Below, piece after piece: positions 57,050 to 64,000 of a stretch of 64,000 bases of DNA (position 1 is the first letter of the stretch; every line of letters begins with the position of its first letter). Both the position numbers and the translations under genes were made by a program. The notes beneath the pieces are model-generated. The model was not told the origin of the DNA, made no database searches, and saw nothing but the letters and a program-made list of their open reading frames with translations. The stretch covers positions 682,001 to 746,000 of the forward strand of contig NZ_VFOZ01000001.1 in the NCBI RefSeq assembly GCF_006716425.1. Direction: 5' to 3'. The stretch comes from Actinoallomurus bryophytorum. GTDB lineage: Bacteria > Actinomycetota > Actinomycetes > Streptosporangiales > Streptosporangiaceae.

Positions 57050-57451
57050 CTACCGCTCGCCGCCCGCCTGCACCATGACCTCGGAAACCACGCCGTACGC
57101 GGCTGTCCAGTCCTTCTCCAGGTCGGGGGTCCATGCGTCGCCGCTGAAGTGGCGGAGGGTCGCGATGAGGCTCGCGCCGACCTCCGGGTAGTCCTCCGCG
57201 GTGACCCCGAATCCGGAGTGATCGCTTCCCAGTCGCTGAAGGTAAGGAATCAATTCCTCAGTGTTATCCACCCACTCCACGATCTGCGCGAGTGCGGCGA
57301 GAAGTACCTTGTGCTGCTGCTCCATGGAGGCCGGGAAAAGCGATCGGTATCCCGGATTACGCTCGAACAAATCTGCGTAAAAGTAGTCAGCCACTTCCAG
57401 ACCGTGATCGGCGACCAGCGCGAAGTTTTCCTTGATTCGTTGAGCGTTCAT
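57050..57451 (-). CDS. single-domain globin
   Basis: The 133-residue globin has B10 Tyr (VADYFYADLF), E7 Gln (MEQQHKVLLAAL) and the proximal His (GSDHSGFGVTAEDYPEVG). It is clearly a paralogue of the globin part of the next gene (about 45 percent identical by eye) but has no reductase domain. It probably binds O2 or NO. ATG 57451 is the natural start. The gap to the fused gene is 67 bases, so the two may be one transcript. Confidence 0.9.
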   Translation of the reverse strand: MNAQRIKENFALVADHGLEVADYFYADLFERNPGYRSLFPASMEQQHKVLLAALAQIVEWVDNTEELIPYLQRLGSDHSGFGVTAEDYPEVGASLIATLRHFSGDAWTPDLEKDWTAAYGVVSEVMVQAGGER

Positions 57452-57499
57452 GTAGTCCCTTCCGTTTCCGAAGACCTCAATTCCTAACGACTCACACGA

Positions 57500-57511
57500 C
57501 CTTGCGCAAGG
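57500..57511. promoter_or_regulatory. palindrome upstream of the globin genes
   Basis: CCTTGCGCAAGG is a perfect 12-base palindrome 49 bases before the single-domain globin start on the minus strand. It could be an operator for a NO- or O2-responsive repressor; the regulator is not in the window. Confidence 0.4.
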
Positions 57512-57879
57512 GTTACGCACGGTTAACTAGGGACAATTGAGACGGCAGGGTCGTAGCCTGGGAATTCGTGAGATAGAGGACTCGCCCGGTCGGCCTGGAT
57601 GTCCCGGGCAAGAGGCCGGGATGGCGCGGCGGACGGCCCCCGAATGAACCCGGCGGGCGTTTGGAACGTGCCCAGGATCACGTGAACTCGTGAATCCCGA
57701 GCCGCAGCGCACGCCTGGACGGAGGCCTCCCGCCCCGCCCGTCACGCGAGTCGGCGGCCCGCCGTCACGTACGGGCCGGACGCACCCGCCACGATCCACA
57801 CAGCCGCCCCGGCTCACTCAAACGGATGCGGCGCGACAGATCGACTCGGGCCAGGCCGACTCGGTCACGCCGGCTCGGG
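57512..57879. other. gap between globin operon and smc 3' end
   Basis: I see no gene in this stretch. It would contain the globin promoter at its left side and the end of the smc transcript at its right. No strong terminator hairpin is visible. Confidence 0.5.
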
Positions 57880-60800
57880 TCAGGCGGGTTCGGGCTCGCG
57901 GAGGCGTTGGCTGATGACCTGGGTCACTCCGTCGCCGCGCATGCTCACGCCGTACAGGGCGTCAGCGCCCTCCATCGTGCGCTTCTGGTGGGTGATGACG
58001 ATCAGCTGTGAGGACTCGCGGAGTTCTTCGAAGATGCCCAGCAGGCGCTGGGTGTTGGTGTCGTCCAGGGCGGCCTCGACCTCGTCCAGCACGTAGAACG
58101 GGGACGGGCGGGCCTTGAAGATGGCGACCAGGAAGGCGATCGCCACCAGGGATCGTTCTCCACCGGACAGCAGCGACAGGCGCTTGACCTTCTTGCCCGG
58201 TGGGCGGGCCTCGACCTCGATGCCGGTGGTGAGCATGTCCTCCGGCTCGGTCAGGGACAGCCGTCCCTCTCCGCCGGGGAACAGCCGGGAGAAGATCCCT
58301 TCGAACTCCCGTGCGGTGTCCTCGTACGCCGAGGTGAAGACCTGTTCGACCCGCTCGTCGACCTCCTTGACGACCGTGAGCAGGTCGCGCCGGGTCTTCT
58401 TGAGATCCTCCAGCTGGGACGTCAGGAAGGCGTGCCGCTCCTCCAGCGCCGCGAACTCCTCCAGCGCCAGGGGGTTGACCTTGCCCAGCTGGGTCAGCTG
58501 GCGTTCGGCCTGCTTGGCGCGCTTCTCCTGCACGGCCCGGTCGTACGGTGCGGGCACGGCGTCTTCGGGGGCGTCCGGCGCCGGGGGGACGAGCTGGTCG
58601 GGGCCGTACTCGGAGACGAGCACGTCCACCTCCAGTCCGAACTCCTCCATCGCCCGCTCCTCCATCTGCTCGAGGCGCAGCCGCCGCTCGGCGCGTGCCA
58701 CCTCGCTGCCGTGCGCGACGTTGAGGAGCCTCTCGTGCTCGCCGGTGAGCTCCCGTACGCGCGTGCGGACGGTCTTGAGCTCCTCCTCGCGTGCGGCGCG
58801 TGCCTGCTCGGCGGCCTCGCGCTCGGCGACCGCCGCGGCGATCGAGACCTCGATGCGGGCCAGTGCCGCGCGTGCGCCGGTGACGACGGCCTGGGCGACC
58901 CGGGCGTCGTGCGCGCGACGCTCGCGGCGTTCGGCGGCGCGGGCGCGTTCGGCGCGTTCCTCGTCGGCAGCGCGCAGCAGTGCGTCGGCGCGGCCGGTGA
59001 TGGCGGTGACGCGCTCCTCGGCGGTACGGACGTTGAGGCGCGCCTCCATCTCGGCGGCGCGCAGCTCCTGGCAGTGGTCGGTGAGTTCGTCGCGGCGGGC
59101 GGAGTCCTCCTCGTCGTCCGACAGCGGCTCGGCCTCGGCGGCCTCCAGCCGCTCGCGCAGCCCGGCGTGGGCCTCGGCGTCGCGTTCGCGTGCTTCTTCG
59201 GCGGCGCGTACGGACGAGGACAGGCGTTCGGTCTCCTGGCGGGCGGCCTGCGCCGCGGCCTGGAGCCCGGCCACGTGCCTGGCCTCCTGTGCCGCCTCGG
59301 CGGCGGCCTCACGGAGCTTGGCGCGTACGCGGTCGAGTCCGGCCTGCGCGCGGTTGACGCCGGCCTGCGCCTCGCCGACCGCCGCCTGTGCCGCCTCCAG
59401 GACCGCTTGGGCGCGCTGCTCGGCCGAGACTGCCTCCTCCAGCGCCTCGGCGGTGTGCTCGGCCCTCTCGCGTGCCGCGGCCAGGCGTTCGGCCGCCTCG
59501 TCGCGTGCGGCGCGCATCTGCAGCGGGCTCTGCCGACCGCCGCCACCGCCCAGTGCCCAGTGGGCGCCGAGCAGGTCGCCGTCGCGGGTGACCGCCCGCA
59601 GCGCGGGCCTCTCGCGTACGAGCGCGGTCGCGGCGGACAGGTCCTGCACGACCACGACGCCGTCGAGGAGGTGGTGGACCGCCGAACGCACCGACTCCGC
59701 CGCGTCGACCAGGTCGGCCGCGTAGCGGGCGCCGCCCGGCAGAGCGGCGCGGTCGCCGTGGGCGGAGGGCCCGTCGCCGACCACGAGACCGGCCTGCCCC
59801 GCGTCGTCGGCGCGTAGCAGGGCGAGCGCCGATGACGCGGTGTCGAGAGAGGCGACGGCGACGGCCTCGGTGGCCGCGCCCAGGGCCGCGGCGACCGCGA
59901 CCTCGGCGCCCGGCTCGACCGACAGAAGCGCGGCGAGCGTGCCCAGCACGCCGTCGAGGCCGGCGGACAGGAGTACCTCACCGCCGTCCACGGCACTGCC
60001 CAGGGTGAGATCGAGGGCCTCGACCCGCGCCTGCAGCGCGGTGAGCTCCTTCTGCGCGGACTGGTCGGCCCCGCGGGCCGCGCCGACGCGCTCATGCGCC
60101 TCGCGTACGGCGCGACGGGGCTCGTCTACCGCGTCGCGTGCCTGTTCGGCGGACTCCTTGGCCTGTTCGAGGATCTCCTGTACGCGTTCGTGCTCGGCGG
60201 CCAGCTCCGGGTCCTCGGCCGCCTGCGTCTCCTGTGACGAGTATTCGGCCTCGGCCACCCGCGCGCGTTCGCCGGCGGCGGCTCGCGCCTCGTTGAGCCG
60301 GCCGATCTCCGCCTCGGTGGCCTGCATCTTGCTGCCCAGCGCGTCGACCTGGCCGCGCAGCCGCGCCAGGCCCTCGCGACGGTCGGCCGCGGCGCGGGCG
60401 GCGGCCTGCAGGCGGCGTTCTTCGGCCTCGAGCGCGGTCTCCGCCTCGGACCGCTCGCGTACGGACTCGGCGAGCATCTCCTCCACGGCCTCCAGGCGCG
60501 CGGCGAGTACCTCCTCCTGCTCGCGTACCTCGGCGGCCTCGCGCTCCATGTCCTCGGGATCGCGGCCCCGGCGCTCCTCCCCCTCCGCCTCGACGGCGTG
60601 CCGGTGGCGCTCGGCGGCGACCTCACCGACGCCGCGCAGGCGCTCGCGGAAGGACGACAGGGAGTACCAGGTCTCCTGGGTGCGGACCAGCAGCGGCGCC
60701 TGCTCGGCGGCCTCGGCCTCCAGAAGGGTCTCCCTCTGCTGGGCCTGGCCGAGGGCCTCCTCCACGGCCGTGTGCCGCTGGCGTACGGCGGCCTCGTCGA

Positions 60801-61536
60801 GGGTCTCCTGCTTGAGCCGCCCGCTCAGCGTCACGAGGTCGTCGGCGAGCAGGCGGACCCGCGCGTCACGCAGGTCGGACTGGATCACGGCGGCCCGGCG
60901 GGCGATCTCCGCCTGCCGGCCGAGCGGTTTGAGCTGGCGGCGCAGCTCGGTGGTGAGGTCCTGGACGCGCGTGAGGTTGGCCCCCATCGCGTCCAGCTTG
61001 CGCAGGGCCTTCTCCTTGCGCTTGCGGTGCTTGAGGACGCCGGCCGCCTCCTCGACGACCGCGCGGCGCCCCTCGGGCCCGGAATGCAGAATCCGGTCGA
61101 GCTGCCCCTGACCGATGATCACGTGCATCTCGCGACCGATGCCGGAGTCCGACAGGAGTTCCTGAACGTCGAGCAGGCGGCAGGAGTCACCGTTGATCGC
61201 GTACTCGCTCTGCCCCGACCGGAACATGAGCCTGCTGATCGTGACCTCGGTGTAGTCGATCGGCAGTGCGCCGTCGGTGTTGTCGATGGTGAGGAGGACC
61301 TCGGCGCGGCCGAGCGGCGGGCGCGACGACGTGCCCGCGAAGATGACGTCCTCCATCTTGCCGCCGCGCAGCGACTTGGCGCCCTGCTCGCCCATCACCC
61401 ACGAGAGCGCGTCGACGACGTTGGACTTGCCCGAGCCGTTGGGTCCGACGACACAGGTGATGCCCGGTTCGAGACGCAGCGTGGTCGAGGACGCGAAGGA
61501 CTTGAAGCCACGCAGCGTGAGGCTCTTCAAGTACAA
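57880..61536 (-). CDS. smc: chromosome segregation protein SMC
   Basis: The 1218-residue ATPase has Walker A GPNGSGKS (31-38), a long coiled coil, a hinge at about residues 490-640 (GLDGVLGTLAALLSVEPGAE, AVAAALGAATEAVAV), the return coil and the C-terminal signature plus Walker B (LSGGERSLVAIAFLVAIF, FYVLDEVEAALDD). It compacts and segregates the chromosome with ScpAB. The start is a TTG at 61536, read as Met in MYLKSLTLRGFKSF, the family N-terminus; upstream frame is unrelated. Confidence 0.95.
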   Translation of the reverse strand: MYLKSLTLRGFKSFASSTTLRLEPGITCVVGPNGSGKSNVVDALSWVMGEQGAKSLRGGKMEDVIFAGTSSRPPLGRAEVLLTIDNTDGALPIDYTEVTISRLMFRSGQSEYAINGDSCRLLDVQELLSDSGIGREMHVIIGQGQLDRILHSGPEGRRAVVEEAAGVLKHRKRKEKALRKLDAMGANLTRVQDLTTELRRQLKPLGRQAEIARRAAVIQSDLRDARVRLLADDLVTLSGRLKQETLDEAAVRQRHTAVEEALGQAQQRETLLEAEAAEQAPLLVRTQETWYSLSSFRERLRGVGEVAAERHRHAVEAEGEERRGRDPEDMEREAAEVREQEEVLAARLEAVEEMLAESVRERSEAETALEAEERRLQAAARAAADRREGLARLRGQVDALGSKMQATEAEIGRLNEARAAAGERARVAEAEYSSQETQAAEDPELAAEHERVQEILEQAKESAEQARDAVDEPRRAVREAHERVGAARGADQSAQKELTALQARVEALDLTLGSAVDGGEVLLSAGLDGVLGTLAALLSVEPGAEVAVAAALGAATEAVAVASLDTASSALALLRADDAGQAGLVVGDGPSAHGDRAALPGGARYAADLVDAAESVRSAVHHLLDGVVVVQDLSAATALVRERPALRAVTRDGDLLGAHWALGGGGGRQSPLQMRAARDEAAERLAAARERAEHTAEALEEAVSAEQRAQAVLEAAQAAVGEAQAGVNRAQAGLDRVRAKLREAAAEAAQEARHVAGLQAAAQAARQETERLSSSVRAAEEARERDAEAHAGLRERLEAAEAEPLSDDEEDSARRDELTDHCQELRAAEMEARLNVRTAEERVTAITGRADALLRAADEERAERARAAERRERRAHDARVAQAVVTGARAALARIEVSIAAAVAEREAAEQARAAREEELKTVRTRVRELTGEHERLLNVAHGSEVARAERRLRLEQMEERAMEEFGLEVDVLVSEYGPDQLVPPAPDAPEDAVPAPYDRAVQEKRAKQAERQLTQLGKVNPLALEEFAALEERHAFLTSQLEDLKKTRRDLLTVVKEVDERVEQVFTSAYEDTAREFEGIFSRLFPGGEGRLSLTEPEDMLTTGIEVEARPPGKKVKRLSLLSGGERSLVAIAFLVAIFKARPSPFYVLDEVEAALDDTNTQRLLGIFEELRESSQLIVITHQKRTMEGADALYGVSMRGDGVTQVISQRLREPEPA

Positions 61537-61980
61537 GCGTCTACCGATCCTTTCCGCGACCGTTCGATGCCGGCCCGTGAGATTCGGGAGGCCGGCCGGG
61601 CTTGGCCTCTGCGAACGATACCGGCCGAGACCCCGAACCCGGCGTAGCACCGGCCATCTGACATCCCCAAATGTGCCACGATCGATCCTGATGCGTGGTC
61701 TGTCCGGGAGAACCACCCCGCCCGGCGGCTCCGGCGTCCCGCCCCGGCGACCACCGGCCACGACGGATCAGGAAATGGCCTCTTCTTCGGTCGAACGCCC
61801 GTTCTGGCGCCGCCTATCGACGCCCTCAACGGGAGCGGACGGAAATTCCCCGCGCCATCGGGCGATCGGCTGACCTGGGGGCGAACATGATCACACGTGC
61901 ATTTCCGAAGTGATTGCCTCACCGTTGCGGTCAAGGAACAACCTTTGGTGAAGCACGCCGGATGTTAATTCGAGGCAGCA
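61537..61980. other. gap upstream of smc
   Basis: This stretch holds the smc promoter region and nothing else I can identify. It lies between smc and the terminator of the small coiled-coil gene. Confidence 0.5.
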
Positions 61981-62010
61981 AAAAGGGACGTCATGATCGA
62001 CGTCCCTTTT
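61981..62010 (-). terminator. terminator of the small coiled-coil gene
   Basis: AAAAGGGACGTC (61981-61992) and GACGTCCCTTTT (61999-62010) form a perfect 12-base stem with 6-base loop. For the minus-strand gene the T run comes last, as required. Confidence 0.85.
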
Positions 62011-62027
62011 AAGGAGCGGTCTGACCG

Positions 62028-62225
62028 TTAGGTCAGAGCCGGTTCGCGGTCGTTGGCGCTGAGCGCCATGACTTCGTTGTCCGCGACCGCCGCGAGCGTG
62101 TCGTTCTCGGTCTGGAGCCGTACGAGCTCGGCCTCCAGGTCACGGACACGTTGCTGAAGGCGCCGCATCTCCGCAACCATGCGGGGGTCCGGACCGCCGA
62201 CGTGGCCGAGTAGAGCCTTCGCCAT
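62028..62225 (-). CDS. 65-residue coiled-coil protein
   Basis: The small protein starts MAKALLGHVGGPDPRMVAEM, then RRLQQRVRDLEAELVRLQTE and NDTLAAV, so a short N-terminal motif is followed by about four heptads with Leu/Val at a and d positions. GGAGG precedes the ATG by 8 bases and a strong terminator follows, so it is a real, separately transcribed gene. Such MAKALLGHVG proteins seem widespread in actinobacteria by my recollection; no function is known to me. It may form a dimeric coiled coil or act as an adaptor. Confidence 0.8.
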   Translation of the reverse strand: MAKALLGHVGGPDPRMVAEMRRLQQRVRDLEAELVRLQTENDTLAAVADNEVMALSANDREPALT

Positions 62226-62392
62226 GATTAAGGGTCCTCCACGCTGAGTGACCAGCAGGAATGATCGCGCACATGAGAGCCGAAATGATGCGCGTAACAA
62301 CTAGGGTCGCACCGGCTGGAGAGCCGGTCAAGACAGATGTCACAGACGCGTAACAACCTGCCTATCCAAGTTTAGCAGACTTCCCAGAGCGA

Positions 62393-62671
62393 TCACCGTT
62401 CGACGAAGCCGCGAAGATCGCCACGCGGCTCCGTCCATCGCTCCACAACGCCGTCGACCATTCCCGGCGTCTCCCCGCCGCGCAACAGGGTGAGCAGCCC
62501 GTCACAGGCCGCCCGGGGGCCTTCGGCGATCACCTCGACCCGGCCGTCCCTGAGGTTGCTCGCCGAGCCGGCCAGACCGAGCTCGAGCGCCCTGGAACGT
62601 ACCCACCACCGGAAACCCACACCTTGCACGTGGCCGCGCACCCACGCGGTCAGCCGAATCTGGTCCTCCAC
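62393..62671 (-). CDS. acyP: acylphosphatase
   Basis: The 92-residue enzyme hydrolyses acyl phosphates. The catalytic Arg21 is in GHVQGVGFRWWV and Asn39 in GSASNLRDGRVEV. Length is normal. It lies between smc and mutM as in many actinobacteria. Confidence 0.95.
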   Translation of the reverse strand: MEDQIRLTAWVRGHVQGVGFRWWVRSRALELGLAGSASNLRDGRVEVIAEGPRAACDGLLTLLRGGETPGMVDGVVERWTEPRGDLRGFVER

Positions 62672-63108
62672 GTTCCGGGATCCTAGTCCCGCGAGAGGAC
62701 CCGGCCATACGCCGATAGTTGCGACAAAAGACCCACGGCAAGGACCGCACGGAAGGCTCGCGGCCGGGCGACGGCGGCGATCGAGATCCGTCCGGCGACG
62801 CCGTCACCACGCACGGGAGGGCCCCCCGGGCGGTCGTCTAGCACCGCGGTCGAACCCGGACAACCCCGCCTGACGGAACGCCCGTGACCGGACCCGGACG
62901 CATGCGGAGCGTCGAAAAGCCCCTTAAGGGGCTGTCTCGAAGTCCCGATCCGTAGCGAGCGGCGTCCACGCGGCGCGTCGCAAGGCGGAGGAGGGAATCA
63001 GCCCGGTACCGGCCGGCGACCGACGACAACGCGGCGAGGGCGCCGCCTGGGCGCCGCGCAGCGGGACCTCGGATGAGGCCCTGAGGGCGTGCCGGAACCC
63101 GCTGAACG
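62672..63108. other. 437-base gap between acyP and mutM
   Basis: No gene is recognised. The one feature is the perfect palindrome AGCCCCTTAAGGGGCT at 62918-62933, followed by GTCTCGAA. It could be a terminator without T run, or part of a dispersed repeat or lost IS end. Confidence 0.5.
62918..62933. repeat. 16-base perfect palindrome
   Basis: AGCCCCTTAAGGGGCT is self-complementary and preceded by AAA. Its place 176 bases from the end of mutM makes a terminator role possible. Confidence 0.45.
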
Positions 63109-63966
63109 TCAGTAGCGCCCGCGGCGAGGGCGGGGCTGGCACCGGGGACAGGTGTAGGACGAGCGGTTCATGAACGCGTCACGCCGGACCGGGTCGCCGC
63201 AGCGGGGGCACGGCTCGTCCTCCCGGCCGTACACGTTGAGTGACCGGCCGAAGTAACCGCTCTCTCCGTTGACGTTGACGTACAGGCTGTCGAAGGACGT
63301 GCCGCCCGCCGTCAGGGCGTCGCCCATGACCTCGCGGGCGGCCGTCAGCACGCGCCGCGCCTCGGGCCGCGTGAGAGTCTCGGTGGGCCGTGCCCAGTGG
63401 AGCTTCGCCCGCCACAGCGCCTCGTCGGCGTAGATGTTGCCCACGCCGCTGATCAGCGACTGGTCGAGCAGCGCGCGCTTGATCCCCGTACGGCGCCGGC
63501 GGAGTGCGCGCAGGAACGCCTCCTCGTCGAAGGCCGCCTCCAGCGGATCCGGGGCGATGTGCGCGATCGGCAGGGGCACCCCGTCGTCCGTGGTGCCGGT
63601 GAGCATCAGGTGACCGAAGGTGCGCTGGTCGACGAAGCGCAGGTCCAGCCCCCCGTCGGTGAAGGTGAACCGGGCGCGCAGATGCTTTTCGTAGGCCCGG
63701 TCCGGCTCACCGACGATCAGCTGGCCGCTCATGCCGAGGTGGGCCAGGAACGCCTCGTCGTCGCCGACGGGCAGCCACAGGTACTTTCCCCGCCGCCGCG
63801 CGCCGGACACCAGGCGCCCGGTCATCCGGGCGGCGAGGTCGGCCGGGCCCTCGACGTGGCGGCGCGCCGCGCGCGGGTGGAGGACGGTGGCGGACTCGAC
63901 GGTCCGGCCGGCCACCCAGCGTTCGACTCCACGCCGTACGACCTCGACCTCGGGCAGCTCGGGCAC
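63109..63966 (-). CDS. mutM: formamidopyrimidine-DNA glycosylase
   Basis: The 285-residue base-excision enzyme removes 8-oxoguanine and formamidopyrimidines. The catalytic Pro2 and Glu3 are in [13 protein letters not shown], the H2TH region in [15 protein letters not shown], and the C-terminal zinc finger in [10 protein letters not shown], then SSYTCPRCQ. It starts with GTG at 63966 after GGAGAA. The usual upstream neighbour rnc would lie beyond the right edge. Confidence 0.96.
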   Translation of the reverse strand: MPELPEVEVVRRGVERWVAGRTVESATVLHPRAARRHVEGPADLAARMTGRLVSGARRRGKYLWLPVGDDEAFLAHLGMSGQLIVGEPDRAYEKHLRARFTFTDGGLDLRFVDQRTFGHLMLTGTTDDGVPLPIAHIAPDPLEAAFDEEAFLRALRRRRTGIKRALLDQSLISGVGNIYADEALWRAKLHWARPTETLTRPEARRVLTAAREVMGDALTAGGTSFDSLYVNVNGESGYFGRSLNVYGREDEPCPRCGDPVRRDAFMNRSSYTCPRCQPRPRRGRY

Positions 63967-64000
63967 GGGTGTTCTCCTCTTTCCGGCTGTGGCGGGGGAT

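Noticed and set aside
58115-59817. Two long plus-strand frames opposite smc
   Set aside because: They are Ser/Ala/Arg- or Leu/Gly-rich shadows of the coiled coil on the other strand.

Overview
The window is a stretch of chromosome from a high-GC actinomycete. The codon bias (G or C in almost every third position), the many GTG starts, the DivIVA-family proteins, the mycothiol-type DinB/maleylpyruvate isomerase enzymes, DUF2469 and the gene order mutM-acyP-smc / ftsY / amtB-glnK-glnD / ffh-rpsP-KH-rimM-trmD-rplS-lepB-rnhB-DUF2469-yraN-comM-dprA / rpsB-tsf-pyrH-frr-cdsA-rlmN all point that way. Streptosporangiales, perhaps Thermomonosporaceae, is my best guess by feel, but the family cannot be fixed from the sequence alone.

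Layout. 1-4444: a partial dienelactone hydrolase, a GT-C-like membrane protein, a streptogrisin-type secreted protease with a strong terminator, a DinB protein and a PH-domain membrane protein. 4475-14003: a polyamine module with a FAD amine oxidase, PotCBDA-type uptake system and aminobutyraldehyde dehydrogenase on the minus strand, and a divergent Lrp/AsnC regulator, class III aminotransferase and PPOX-fold protein. 14063-19921: a PadR-ABC-FtsX cassette, a HIT/DUF2079 pair and a second two-gene ABC system. 19918-22638: a decayed IS701-type transposase and terminal repeats that bracket an alpha/beta-hydrolase and its divergent TetR regulator. 22660-29813: a multi-motif DivIVA-like protein, rlmN, a SUFU-domain protein, then cdsA-frr-pyrH-tsf-rpsB.

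30091-39025 is the untidy part. Core genes (M23 peptidase, dprA-comM-yraN, DUF2469-rnhB) alternate with spacers that hold gene debris (ABC-F, FAD monooxygenase and acyl-CoA dehydrogenase fragments) and local tandem duplications. 39026-44484 is the conserved translation/secretion block lepB, rplS, trmD, rimM, KH, rpsP, ffh. 44605-51313: a MarR-cupin pair with three operator-like palindromes, an orphan secreted protein, and amtB-glnK-glnD behind two GlnR-like boxes. 51459-63966: a LuxR/ATPase regulator, ftsY, a DivIVA-like coiled-coil protein, two adjacent globins, smc, a 65-residue coiled-coil protein, acylphosphatase and mutM.

Functional links visible here: the polyamine genes form an uptake plus two-route oxidation pathway from putrescine towards GABA; amtB-glnK-glnD form the ammonium sensing unit; ffh and ftsY supply both halves of SRP targeting and lepB the processing step; dprA-comM-yraN form the usual DNA-uptake/recombination neighbourhood. 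I found no CRISPR array, prophage, biosynthetic gene cluster, tRNA or rRNA, and nothing I would call with confidence a new system. The most unusual items are the IS-bracketed TetR/hydrolase unit, the SUFU fusion, the four-motif DivIVA-like protein and the repeat-flanked gene remnants.
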